A stretch of 64,000 nt of DNA. Origin: Entrophospora sp. SA101. Its lineage: Eukaryota > Glomeromycota > Glomeromycetes > Entrophosporales > Entrophosporaceae. This document shows positions 23,374 through 34,645 of this stretch, piece by piece. Positions within the stretch are counted from its first letter, which is position 1; each line of letters begins with the position of its first letter. Below the pieces are notes generated by a model, which was not told the origin of the DNA, made no database searches, and saw only the letters and a program-made list of their open reading frames with translations. Location: NCBI GenBank assembly GCA_958430865.1, contig CAUDNR010001557.1, positions 37,777 through 101,776 on the forward strand, given 5' to 3'. A program made the translations under genes and the position numbers.

Positions 23374-26300
23374 TAATTGAAAAATATCAATAGCAAATAG
23401 CAAAATTTTAATTTCAATATATAATGACAATCTTGTTATAATGACCTTTTTTAAAACCAAGTTTTACGAATGACATCTCGATGTAAATTAGGTTAACTAA
23501 TTTACATAGAGTTTTCAAGGCTTTAATGTAATTTTATTATAAAATAAATAAAAATTATCTTTAATATTTTTGATGGCAATGTTAAAAAATAGAAGTTTTT
23601 TCAATTGATCAATGATCAATTAATTTTGTCAAAAAAAGAGTTTTTCGGCCAATATCTAGTATTAGGCATCAATTTTATTTCTTAACCGTGACTTTAAACA
23701 ATAAAATAAAATTTAATATCCGTGTGATTTGTTCACTCGCTCATTGATTTATTCATTCATAGAGAAAGAGAAAGGGAGGTTCTTTAATATGATATATATG
23801 ACTAATTAGTATTTCACAATAAATTTAAAATCAAATCGTGATAAAAAATCGCTTTTTTTTCCTCATATGCGAAATTAATCGTTACGTTATTATTGATATC
23901 ATTTATGGACTGATAAAAGCGAATAGAATAATAAAATTAGGAAATAGTGAAAGAGGAACGAATATCAGCCAAAACAACAACGAGTAATGATAATATTAAA
24001 AGACATAAATAATTTATCATTTTATCATTCCAATCATTTGTTATCCTTATCGTCATCATTATTATGATCATTAATTCAGAATCTGAAAATGATTTGCTAT
24101 TATTGTTATTGTTGTTATTATTGTTATTATTATTTCCTTATTATTATTATTACCCCATAAAAAAAGATTGTATAATATTCCCATAAATGCATTATATTTA
24201 TGGAAAAATGATGTAAACTTTGCCGTTATAGAATTAAAATTCAAATAACAGACTATTTTTTTTTATAGGGTTACTTTATCTCTGTTGTAAATGAATAAAA
24301 TAATAGACAGCGCCAATTACGTATTTTATTTTTTATCTGAATATAACCCCTGTAAATATTTATAACATATGCATTATATTAAACATGTATTTATTAATAT
24401 ATTTAAAAATTTTTTAATGTAACCTTTTTTTGCTTTTTAATGATTAAATTAGATAGTTTCATTTAAAATAAAAAATAAATGACAAAGCGCGTTAGTATGA
24501 CACTATTGTAGATTGTAACCGAAGTTTTGAATTTTCGGTAATTCAATGAATGATACTTACTAAGCATTGATAAATATGATTGAATTAATATTCAAATTAC
24601 CGCCGTTATTTATTATTTATTATAATTCGGTTCTTTTAATTCTCCAAAATTTTATCTATAATAGTAAATTAATACATTTTTTTTTCTTTTAACATCCACT
24701 TTTATAAAATAAACCAAAATTCTTTCCCAAAACGTTAAATCAATTACCATTATAATTACAAATTGGTGTATCTCACTCGTTACACTACACAAAATTGTCG
24801 CGATCAGATAAATTATGGAATTCCTTAAAAAAAAACTTAATGTGAGTGATGATCACTAATATTGGGTAATGCATTACGTACAATCACTTTGTCACTTTTT
24901 TCACTTGGAATAGCAGTTTACTGAAACCGAATAAATAATAATAAGCTGGTTACAATGCAATATTTGTAATATTATTAATATTAATAATTGTTCTGTTTGA
25001 CAGAAAGCCAGTTATCGTGTCAATTAATAGAGAATATGAGATACTAAATACTACATAATAATATTTACTTTATTTCTGTTGTAAATGGATCGAAATGGTA
25101 GAATAGGGTAAGAATGATAGAATAAAATTGCAATAAAGATAAACAATACCACCGCCAAAAACTAAAACACATTATTATATTTAATTGCGTGATTAATCCA
25201 CCACGTTATTAATTTCTCTATAAAAAATTATGCATAGTACATCTTTATATTAAATTTAAATTGATCCTCGTACTCACAAATAGATGATAATGTTGTTATT
25301 ATGCATAAATGTTGTTGTTTACTTTTAATTTTAGTCGGAAAGTTTTAAGCGTGCATATCAATGATCAAATTGGACATATTTAAAGTTTTCCTCTCCGCAT
25401 ATATTAAAAATATTAATAATATTATTATTACATAAAGAATTTCAAAAAAAACTTTTGTCCAATGGTTTCATTAATGCACGCATTCCGTTTTCTCATTTGA
25501 TTTTTCAAACATTTTAAGCTTAAAATTATGTTTTTGTTTTTTTCTTTTTTTGTAACCCTGATTTTTTTGCGCATAGTATGCATGGTGTGCATAGTGTATA
25601 ATATCATAATGCGCACATAATAATAATTATTAACTTAATAAATTAGTATCAACTATATTAGTACATTGTCCTGCTTTAAGATTAGTTTTATACAATGCAG
25701 TCAGTACAGAGCCTTTTCTTGTAGGTAATTCGAATGATGAACGTAAATTTTTAAAAAGGGTTCAAGTTCAAGAAAGTGAAAGAGAAAGTCCACAACAAAA
25801 TATAGCTTGAGAAATAGCATATAGATGCTCTTTCTGTTTAGTAGTTAATCGGTCTTAAAAACTATAGATATTGCTAATTGGTCTTGTTTTCAATTGATTT
25901 ATTGATCCTTTTGAATATCGGGAGCTAGTATTACTTGGTCGCTCAAGCTTTGACTAAAATGCTCACAAATAAAAAAAAGTATTAAAACCTGGAGCTTTTT
26001 TCGTTCAAATTGGATATGTGGTTCAACAAAGAGTAAAATGTAATGCATGTGGCATTGAGTGTAATAGTTCAGTAAAATTGATGTGAAGGACATTTCAAAG
26101 TATGTTTAAATGTAGATATTGCTAATTTACGAGATAAACAAAATTACAACAAAAGAAAAAGTAGAATACATATACCAAACAGACACCTTAACAATTTATC
26201 TAAATTTAGCAATCTTTTGAAATTTATGCATTAATAAACTTTAATATGGTGAAACTTTTGTACACGCATGCAACTTGAATGATGTATACACAAAAATTCT

Positions 26301-27104
26301 TGAACATAGCACACTACGCGCGGCACACCACTGAGTAGAATTGACTAAAAAAAATTTTACATAACATCAAACTCAAGTTAAGTCGAGTCGAGCTAGACGT
26401 TTAGCTCAAGCTCGGCTCGTTCAAAATTAAGCACAATAAATTTTCTGAATATTTGCACAAAAGATTGAAATGCATATTCTTTAATTATAAAAACTAAATC
26501 AAATGCAAGTCTTTTAACATTTATAATTCATTAAATAATTCATAATTTCAATTTTATATACACAAATGAATAAAAAAGGTATGAATAATGCTTTTGCGGG
26601 AATAAAGCCAGAAAAACGTGAAGATTTATGCGGTCATAATTTAAGACGTTTACATTGGAGTCTAAATCTTGAATGAAAAAATATGATTATTTGACCAGGT
26701 GAGGATATCTATGCATGGCATATTCGTGTACGCATTCCTCTCAAAGAACTTAATTCGAGTGGCGCTAAAAGCAATTATCATTACAATTGCTTATATGCAT
26801 TTTATTACAGAAACAATAACGACGCTTTTCATAGGTCAATTCTTGAAAAGACGGGTAATGTTATTTGTTATAGATGTTTTAAAATTATGCGAATAAATCT
26901 AAATTAGGGGCCTGGTCATGTTATATCAGATGTTCGTTTGTGACAACTGCGAGAAAAACAATGAATCAATACATATCCATACATGTTACACATAGTAATA
27001 TGTTTTATTATTATGCAGCAAGTGAATTATCAAATCAGTACGTACTTATTTCCAAAGGCAACTCTTTTGAGATTTACAGAATTTAATTATTTTATTATAT
27101 ACAG
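23374..27104. other. Long intergenic region carrying a segmental duplication
   Basis: About 24880-25625 is alignable by eye with 44430-45170 (shared words: CTGTTTGACAGAAA, AGAATGATAGAATAAAAT, CCAATGATCAAATT and the block around TTTCAAGCATTTTA), and its right end also with 41640-41720 (ACCCTGATTTTTTTGCGCATAGT). About 25680-26100 and 26580-26900 hold protein-like shreds in broken frames (for example GEDIYAWHIRVRIPLKELNSS) that I cannot assign. No intact gene is seen. Confidence 0.45.
24880..25625 (+). repeat. Segmental duplication, copy A (partner 44430-45170)
   Basis: This is non-coding sequence downstream of HMG copy 2, diverged but collinear with the block between HMG copy 4 and the pseudogene at 45776. 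It shows that HMG loci were duplicated together with flanking DNA. Confidence 0.6.
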
Positions 27105-27511
27105 CAGAACCTGTCTAAAAGCATAGAATTTTCTCGACCCGAGTTGAGCCATATGTGCTATAAGCACACAGCATCTTGTATATATGCATAAAAAAAATTC
27201 TAAACTTAATATATGAACATAAGCATAATCACATGTATCAACAAAAATTCCTGTGTCACACTATTTTTTAAAAAACTGTAAAAAATTGACTAGGTCTTTT
27301 TGGAAATAACTATATATATAAAATATTTAACAATTGCTTACTTAAAATGTAAAATAATAGATCTTTTTTTATAAATGTGTTTAAATGAAGAAAAAAAATC
27401 ATGAATTTTGTGACATCATAAACATATAAATGCCAAACCTGCTTTTAAGAATAACCTGCTTAATAGCATAGGATTTTCTTGGCCCAACAGTATTCTTATA
27501 GACAGGTTCTA
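27105..27511. mobile_element. pogo/Tigger-like MITE
   Basis: Left end CAGCAGAACCTGTCTAAAAG, right end complemented TAGTAGAACCTGTCTATAAG, with TA at the edges. The inner part AGCATAGNATTTTCT(T/C)G occurs on both arms. These termini resemble pogo/Tigger elements. No coding sequence is present. The right half is included in the 463-bp direct repeat that follows. Confidence 0.55.
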
Positions 27512-27861
27512 CTATATTTGAATTAAATTCGAACCAAATCAAATCATTTACAGGTTAGAATCGAATCAAAGCACGATTCGTATTCAATTCATATTCAATT
27601 CGAAAGAAACAAATCAAAAATTAGGTATTGCTAATCAAGATAAAGAAAATACCTACTAGTAGAAAAGATGTTATTTGAAAATATCAAATGAAAATGTTGA
27701 AATGAGATCAAAAATACATTGAAGGAAAGAGCTAATGAACATACTAATCAAAAGCTTATAAAAAACCAACCAAATGATATTTAAATCAACTCATGATAAT
27801 CAAAGTTCATAGTCGTCATATCAATCATTAGTTGATAATAATTTTTAATAAATAATATTTT

Positions 27862-28310
27862 ATGAAAACATTTGTTTACCTCCTTAAGTTTATCCATTTA
27901 TAGATGTAATTCAAATTTTCTTTGGTAAAAAAGTGGAATATTATTAAAAAATACTTTATTTATTACAAAAAGATCATTGATTGTAACACCACCTATTAAT
28001 ATAATGATCTACAGCCAAACCTTTAATAATTAAATTCGCGTTACAACAAATTTTTTTGTTTACATATATATAAAAATATAAAAACATAAAATTTGTCAAA
28101 CAAATTTTAAATGCAATTTTCTTATGTCTTCCCTATAGATTTTTTGAAACGAGGTTTGGCTGTACATATCACGAAAATTATTTAACTTCTACGTGCAACA
28201 ACTGTCATTCTAGGATTAATGCATTTCATAGCTCCTCCTTAAATAATCTTCTTCTCAACAATGATTTTTAGCTTCCTCCAACGTTGTTTGGAATTAGCTG
28301 GATGTTTCGT
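27862..28310 (-). repeat. Inverted copy of the tropomyosin promoter and first exon
   Basis: This is the reverse complement of 32968-33418 with no difference noticed over about 450 bp. It contains the upstream region, a 155-bp TACAGCCAAACCT MITE (28010-28164), the ATG and the six-codon first exon MDKLKE with its GTAAAC donor, and then stops. It carries a complete start region without the downstream coding exons. Confidence 0.9.
28010..28164. mobile_element. Tc1/mariner-type MITE, inverted copy
   Basis: 155 bp with ends TACAGCCAAACCT and AGGTTTGGCTGTA. It is the same element as at 33114-33268 and was carried here by the inverted duplication. Confidence 0.75.
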
Positions 28311-28772
28311 GAATTTTGTGACATCATAAACATATAAATGCCAAACCTGCTTTTAAGAATAACCTGCTTAATAGCATAGGATTTTCTTGGCCCAACAGTA
28401 TTCTTATAGACAGGTTCTACTATATTTGAATTAAATTCGAACCAAATCAAATCATTTACAGGTTAGAATCGAATCAAAGCACGATTCGTATTCAATTCAT
28501 ATTCAATTCGAAAGAAACAAATCAAAAATTAGGTATTGCTAATCAAGATAAAGAAAATACCTACTAGTAGAAAAGATGTTATTTGAAAATATCAAATGAA
28601 AATGTTGAAATGAGATCAAAAATACATTGAAGGAAAGAGCTAATGAACATACTAATCAAAAGCTTATAAAAAACCAACCAAATGATATTTAAATCAACTC
28701 ATGATAATCAAAGTTCATAGTCGTCATATCAATCATTAGTTGATAATAATTTTTAATAAATAATATTTTATG

Positions 28773-29447
28773 GAAACATCTTTTATGATAAATACAAGAC
28801 CAATATTTAGACAATAGAAAATGTGCGATGTCATGCAAATATATAAGTCATATATTCATTTTTTTTTTTTGGTTTTAGCATTCTATCTTCTCTTTTTAAT
28901 AATTTCTTTTTGAGGTTAAAAATTTTAAGCAAGAATGTTCAATTAAATTCTTGGTTTTCGAATTTGAATTATGAGATAATTTTTTTAAAACAATAAATAG
29001 CAATAGTTGTTTATGTACAAGTTGAACGAACGAAGAATCTCTTGTAAACTAAAAAAAAGAAAAAAAATTATCAAAATAATTAATAAGCATCATATATCTA
29101 CAAATAGTACAAGCCCTGGTTCTTTATAACCTCAATAAAAAACTGATACGCTTCATACACATGAGAACCCCAAGGTTATACGTAAATTTCCTCTGTGCAA
29201 TAATTGACAGCAATGAATTAACGGAAAGATCGGCGCATGTTTTGGAAAATGGAATTTTCTTTTTGATACAAGAAAAATGGCCGAATAGTCAAATGGGGAA
29301 TATTTTGCGGATTTATTGTTATTATTATACATCAATGGCTGCTTATTTAACATATACGGTATTCAAGATAACAAATATGATCGTCAAAATCGAATTGTTT
29401 GATTTTATATAAAAAAGGGATGGAATTTTCTTCGAAAAATAAAAAAT

Positions 29448-29493
<46 letters not shown>

Positions 29494-29667
29494 CTTTTAC
29501 CTTCCTTAAAACAAAAATTCAAACCTTCAACCACATCTTCTCCCTCTTTTTTCCTTACCACATTAACATATTGTTAATTTCTGCGTGATTATTTCACAAT
29601 CATTAAAAAAATTTCTTTTATTACTTCTCCTCTCGAATCTTTTTTTTATCAATTAAAAATAATAAAA
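28773..29667. promoter_or_regulatory. Upstream region of the subtilase gene
   Basis: It has an (AAT)n microsatellite at about 29447-29487, followed by pyrimidine-rich stretches (CCTTCC, CTTCTCCTCTC) in the 150 bp before the ATG at 29668, typical of fungal promoters and 5' leaders. No clear TATA box can be chosen in this AT-rich context. A frame at 29161-29412 overlaps it but is not convincing. Confidence 0.4.
29447..29487 (+). repeat. (AAT)n microsatellite
   Basis: About thirteen AAT units, nearly perfect, about 180 bp upstream of the subtilase start. Likely length-polymorphic between isolates. Confidence 0.9.
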
Positions 29668-30990
29668 ATGGTTTCATACAAATTTTTTTCAATTGCTATC
29701 ATTGTTGCTTTTTTGGCCACAGCTGCTCAATCGGCTCCTAGCAACAATAATGTCAATTGTCAATTCGCCGCCAAATTTTCTCCTTCTTCTTCTGAAAACG
29801 CTAAACTCTACATCGTCTTATTAAAAACCTCTACTTCTGCATCATCGTCTTCAAAAAAAAATGCTGCCTTCAAACATTTTGAAATGTTGAAAAAGTGTTT
29901 AGGAAGAAAAATTCAAAAAGTCAATGCAAGCAACTTCTCTGCAAGATTAGATGATAAACAAATGATCTATGATTTCTCTGTTGATTCAGAAGTAGTCGGA
30001 TATAATGGTTACTTTACTCCTGAAGATGCTAAAAAAATAGCAAAATTGGATGAAGTTTCTGTCGTCGAACAAGAACAGGAAATCAAAGCAAATTATGCTC
30101 TTCCATCTGGAAATAATGGCAGGATATTCAAAAGAGCCGTTGTTAATAATCCATTATTCAATTTGGATCGTATCGATCAAGCTAATTTTCCACTTGACAA
30201 AAAATACACCTTTCCTGACACAGCTGGTCAAGGCGTAAATGTCTACGTTATTGATACTGGAATCAATGTTGAACATAGCGACTTTGGTGGACGTGCAAAA
30301 CATAGTGCTAGTTTTTGTGAAGGATGTGGCGATAAAGATGATAATGGTCATGGTACCCACGTTGCTGGTATAATTGGTGGGAAGACTTTTGGAGTAGCCA
30401 AGAAATGTAATCTACTTGCGGTAAAAGTACTTGCTGCTGATGGTAGTGGTACAAATACTGATTTTGTCAATGGCATGTTACATGTGCTCAGTCAGCATAA
30501 AAAAAGTTCCAACAAAAACACAGTCATTAACATGTCAATTGGCGGAGGTTTTTCTCAAGCTATCAATGATGTTGTCGAAAAACTTACCAAAGCAGGTATT
30601 CATATTGTAGTGGCAGCTGGTAAGGAGTCTTCAGGTGCTTGTGAAGTATCACCAGCATCTGCGCCATCTGCTATTACAGTTGGTGCAACAGAAGATACAA
30701 GTGACCAGATTGCCGATTTCTCAAACTCTGGCAAATGTGTTGATATCTTTGCACCAGGTAGTAATATTAAATCTGCCACTTTTGATGACAACAATGGTTC
30801 AGTTGCATTCTCCGGAACCAGCCAAGCAACACCACATGTCTCAGGAACAATTGCATTGATTATTGCTAAAGAAGGCAACGCAAGTCCAAGTAGTATGGCT
30901 TCAAAACTTATAAGTCTAAGTACCAAAGATGTTGTTGATGGTTTGGATGATTCTACACCAAATAGATTTTTGCGTGTTCCATCAGCCTAA
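29668..30990 (+). CDS. Secreted subtilisin-like serine protease (S8, proteinase K type)
   Basis: Single-exon gene, 440 residues, a normal length for fungal proteinase-K-like enzymes. It has a signal peptide (residues 1-22, ending AAQSA), then an I9 propeptide domain (about 45-140, ending at the VVEQEQE segment), a linker, and the S8 domain. The catalytic triad is visible: Asp196 in VIDTG, His228 in GHGTHVAG, Ser385 in SGTSQATPH. The oxyanion-hole Asn, expected in the AAGN motif, is replaced by Lys319 (AAGKES, codon AAG). In this family that Asn stabilises the transition state, so activity may be reduced or altered. Cys pairs are present. Predicted role: extracellular proteolysis. It lies between the inverted tropomyosin fragment and the tropomyosin gene. 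Confidence 0.93.
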   Translation: MVSYKFFSIAIIVAFLATAAQSAPSNNNVNCQFAAKFSPSSSENAKLYIVLLKTSTSASSSSKKNAAFKHFEMLKKCLGRKIQKVNASNFSARLDDKQMIYDFSVDSEVVGYNGYFTPEDAKKIAKLDEVSVVEQEQEIKANYALPSGNNGRIFKRAVVNNPLFNLDRIDQANFPLDKKYTFPDTAGQGVNVYVIDTGINVEHSDFGGRAKHSASFCEGCGDKDDNGHGTHVAGIIGGKTFGVAKKCNLLAVKVLAADGSGTNTDFVNGMLHVLSQHKKSSNKNTVINMSIGGGFSQAINDVVEKLTKAGIHIVVAAGKESSGACEVSPASAPSAITVGATEDTSDQIADFSNSGKCVDIFAPGSNIKSATFDDNNGSVAFSGTSQATPHVSGTIALIIAKEGNASPSSMASKLISLSTKDVVDGLDDSTPNRFLRVPSA

Positions 30991-31913
30991 TATTACATAT
31001 AAATATAAATATAATTTTAACTAACAGGCATATAGAATAAATAGATTTTTGCAATGTAAAAAATTTTTAATAATATTAAATAAAAATATTTTCTTAAAAA
31101 ATCTTAATATTATTGTTGTTATCACGCTAGCCAATTGTGATGATAGAATTTCACAAATTATAAAACAAATGATTTGTCCAAACACTATATGGTGATATTA
31201 TGATATCAGTTAAATGTTGACAACCATTTTTGGGCTATATGGAATTTCCCAATTTTGCTTTTCAATAAGATGAAAGAAACTAATCCTAAAGATTTGATAA
31301 TGTTGGTTCTTTAATTTCACAATGATCGAGTACAGGTTTCCTTTAACTGTGTGTTATTAGTCATTCAATAATAATAATTATTTTTAAATTTCATCAGGTT
31401 GATTATTAGTATTATCATTGTGAGTCTTTAGACCAGGGGCCATTATTTAAGCAATGCAAATAATATTTAACTAAAAAATATATATGACTCACAACAATAG
31501 AAGTAGTAGAATGGCATCAATCTAGTCAAAGGTTTTCTTACATTATAAATTATTTTGCTTTGATTAATAAGATTAATCGCTTAATTACGGTATCCAGAAT
31601 CTAATTTATAATTTTATTAAAAGTAAAATGATAGTGCTTGTTAAATAAGTGAACAAAAAACATAGGCTATTTTTGTTGGAGAATATCAAAAAAAAATCCA
31701 ACAAAAAACAATTATCTGTATTCTCTTGTTATAATGATGATTTCAATTTTTAGCCAATTACTTGAAAAACTTCCAATTCATCAAACCTCTTTGCTATTTT
31801 TGCATCCGTTTCATTTTTTCATGTTTTCATATTTTCATAATATAAATTTATTCCACAACATTAATATTAAAATCCAAATTATCCCCAATCAGCGCAATCG
31901 GGTTTATTGTTTT
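30991..31913. other. Intergenic, no supported feature
   Basis: AT-rich sequence after the subtilase stop. An AATAAA-like word at 31037 could serve as its polyadenylation signal. Short open frames here are low-complexity. Confidence 0.4.
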
Positions 31914-32040
31914 TGGGCCGTAAAATGAGGCAGCTTGTATTATCACTTGTACAAGAAAAGGTGGAATATGGATAAATTGATGATGATGAAAACTGCACGA
32001 TCGTTACTATTGTTTTTATGAAGATTATCTTTTTGTTGTA
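31914..32040 (-). repeat. Dispersed fragment of an HMG-gene C-terminal repeat
   Basis: About 125 bp matching the minus-strand repeat unit inside the HMG gene at 42267-43754 (closest to about 42537-42662). Shared words include GGATATGGATAAATTGATGA, TGCACGATCGTTA and TTTTTATGAAGATTATCTTT. It lies alone, with no HMG box nearby, about 10.5 kb from the gene. Confidence 0.75.
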
Positions 32041-32455
32041 TCAATTATTCAATAATTTATATAGGAGTGATCAAAGTAAGCATTAAGTGACAAGATCTAT
32101 GAACAAAACATTCAATAGTTTGTGTAGGAGTGATCTACGTAAGCACTAAGGACAAGATCTATAAACAAAATATACTAACAAACGTTTTATCAATTATTCA
32201 ATAGTTTGTATAGGAGTGATCAAAGTAAACAAAATATACTAACGAACGTATTATCAATTATTCAATAGTTTGTAGAGCGATTGAAGTAAGAGTTAAGGAC
32301 AAGATCTATGAACAAAACATACTAACGAACATTTTATCAATTATTCAATAGTTGTATGGGAGTGATCAAATTAAGTGTTAAGGACAAGATCTATGAAGCT
32401 TGCAAAGTAAGTTATACAAAAATGAACATTTTATCAATCATTCAATAGTTATGTT
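32037..32455 (+). repeat. Minisatellite, unit about 85-90 bp
   Basis: About five diverged direct units built from TATCAATTATTCAATAGTTT, TAGGAGTGATCAAAGTAAG, AAGGACAAGATCTATGAAC and AAAATATACTAACGAACG, with internal deletions in some units. It starts at the edge of the HMG fragment. Confidence 0.8.
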
Positions 32456-32967
32456 TATTATTTATTTATGTATATAAATTTCTCTTTTAACTTATATTTA
32501 ATAACATCACTATAATAAATAATTAAATGGAATAAAGTTAGAGATAAAACACCATTTAATTTAATCATTATTGTTGCTTGTTTATTATTCTAATCATTAT
32601 TTATGTATATTTATTATATTTACTTTTAAAACAATGTTTTTACTATAAAAGACATACCTAAGTGATCAAAAAACTGTAAATATTCGTAATAATGTAATAT
32701 TTGGACATTTATTTCTGCTTATACGTCAAACAAAATTTTACGCATATGAGTATAAATGCAAAATTTGACTTTGAAGGTCATATTATTTTCGGTTTTATTA
32801 ACAACCTGCCTTAAAAATTTTCTTAAAGCAGATACATGTGATAAAGAAGTTAATCTCAAATTTGGTGGTGGTTGCTACACAGCAAGGTAAAACAAGTCCT
32901 ATCACAATAAAACTCTTGTTGTTCCCACACAAATTCTAGTCTTGTATACAAAAACAAAGAAAAGAAA

Positions 32968-33418
32968 ACGAAACATCCAGCTAATTCCAAACAACGTTGG
33001 AGGAAGCTAAAAATCATTGTTGAGAAGAAGATTATTTAAGGAGGAGCTATGAAATGCATTAATCCTAGAATGACAGTTGTTGCACGTAGAAGTTAAATAA
33101 TTTTCGTGATATGTACAGCCAAACCTCGTTTCAAAAAATCTATAGGGAAGACATAAGAAAATTGCATTTAAAATTTGTTTGACAAATTTTATGTTTTTAT
33201 ATTTTTATATATATGTAAACAAAAAAATTTGTTGTAACGCGAATTTAATTATTAAAGGTTTGGCTGTAGATCATTATATTAATAGGTGGTGTTACAATCA
33301 ATGATCTTTTTGTAATAAATAAAGTATTTTTTAATAATATTCCACTTTTTTACCAAAGAAAATTTGAATTACATCTATAAATGGATAAACTTAAGGAGGT
33401 AAACAAATGTTTTCATAA
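32968..33418 (+). promoter_or_regulatory. Tropomyosin promoter/first-exon segment, copied at 27862-28310
   Basis: The segment holds the region upstream of the tropomyosin ATG, with a 155-bp MITE (33114-33268) ending about 110 bp before the start codon, so transposon sequence forms part of the promoter or 5' leader. The copied block ends 20 bp into intron 1. Confidence 0.75.
33114..33268. mobile_element. Tc1/mariner-type MITE in the tropomyosin promoter
   Basis: Ends TACAGCCAAACCTCG and TTAAAGGTTTGGCTGTA. TA at both edges fits the TA target duplication of Tc1/mariner elements. No coding capacity. Confidence 0.75.
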
Positions 33419-33918
33419 AGATTGATTTTAATAAAGACATTCTATAATAATAAAATAATTAATATTATTACTTTTATTATTATTGTTCATAGAAAATAAA
33501 TACACTTAGAGATGAACGTGATGCAGCAATTGCTAGTAGTGAAGAAGTAAAAAATGAAAATAAGAAAGTTCAAGATGAGCTCACTGCTAAAGAACGAGAA
33601 AATCATTCTCTTACAAAGAAAGTTGCACAACTTGAGTCTGACCTGGATGAAGCTCTAAAAAACTTGAAAGAAATTACTGAAAAGTAAAGGTTTGAATTAT
33701 TATCAGATTTGTAGTACTGATATATTTACTAATATATGTATATTTTTATTTATAGACTTCGTGAGATTGATGTTAAATCAGAAAGTCAAGAGCATCATAT
33801 TGCTAAACTTGAAGAAGAATGTACAGAAAAAGATACACAAATAGAAGAAAAGAAAAAGGCATATGATGAATTAAAAAATGAATATGATGAAACTATTAAA
33901 CATCTTGATAATATTTAA
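33381..33918 (+). CDS. Tropomyosin, short fungal form
   Basis: Three exons: 33381-33398 (MDKLKE), 33493-33683 and 33756-33918, with GT-AG introns that keep frame. The 123-residue product is one continuous coiled coil. It matches fungal tropomyosins at both ends: KINTLRDERDAAIA near the start, then KEITEKLREIDVKSE, and a C-terminus of ELKNEYDETIKHLDNI. Tropomyosin polymerises head to tail along actin filaments and regulates myosin and cofilin access. Most fungal forms are about 161 or 199 residues. This one is about 38 residues shorter than the 161-residue type, close to one actin-binding pseudo-repeat, lost from the middle (after ENHSLTKK). The frame is clean, so it is probably real. Confidence 0.85.
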
Positions 33919-34047
33919 AAATGTTTTATTATTTTATTTAAATGTTATTAATAATTTATTATTTTATATGATTTATATATTATATTTATTAGGTGAGATT
34001 ACATATCATACATTTATGTTTAACCAATAAATAAAATATAAATATTA

Positions 34048-34645
34048 TCATTTTATGTTATAATTGATTGATTTTTTAATCTCTGATACAACATATCTAG
34101 TTTCTAATAATTCATCTTCTGTCACCTTAACTGTTGGTATGATTGATTGGTCAACTTTAAATACTAAATTCTTTGAAGATCTAATGTCTCTCTCCAAATC
34201 TTTAATCCCATCTCTTGTTTCCTGTTATTATTAATATCATATTTATTATTATTAGTAAATATTATTACTATTATTATTAATAAATTATTATTAATGACTA
34301 ATATTAATTAATAATAACAACCTCAACAGATTTTTGAATTGTTTTCAATGAATTTATATTTTGAATAATTGAATTATTTACATATGATAAATGATTATTA
34401 GTTATGTTATTTATTTCTTGCCATAATTTTTGATTTGATTCAACTATTTTTTTTTAAAAATCATTTTTTAGCATTAAATTTTTACAAAAAAATCAAATCA
34501 ACAAAAAACAAAAAACATACTCAGTTCCTTTTCCAAAGGTGTTCTAATAATTGTGGATAATTATCAGTAAAATGAAAATTTTTTTAAAAAAAAATCATAA
34601 ATCTAGAAATAATTTAATCTATATTTACTTTGTTGAAGAAGACAT
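34048..34645 (-). CDS. Small coiled-coil protein, multi-exon
   Basis: Minus-strand exons: 34322-34443 (ESNQKLWQEINNITNNH to KTIQKSVE) and 34048-34221 (ETRDGIKDLERDIRSS to the stop) join in frame. An upstream exon at about 34521-34602 gives FHFTDNYPQLLEHLWK, and 34629-34645 may be the first (MSSST). In the third-from-last exon one A appears to be missing from the A4 run near 34533; adding it gives LWKKEL followed in frame by the next exon. The 5' part also has an in-frame stop, so the start is uncertain. The product would be about 130 residues, mostly helical, family not recognised. It is tail-to-tail with tropomyosin, about 130 bp apart. Confidence 0.5.

Larger units (their letters stand above)
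27402..28772. repeat. 463-bp direct repeats (27402-27864, 28310-28772) around an inverted insert
   Basis: Two near-identical direct copies at a constant offset of 908 bp. Between them (27865-28309) lies an inverted copy of the tropomyosin 5' region. One edge of each repeat meets the insert precisely. Confidence 0.9.

Noticed and set aside
29161..29412. 83-codon frame upstream of the subtilase
   Set aside because: No recognisable family, overlaps the promoter, and an opposite-strand frame of similar length shows this is chance.
30600..30926. Minus-strand frame inside the subtilase
   Set aside because: It is antisense to conserved catalytic codons and has no independent support.
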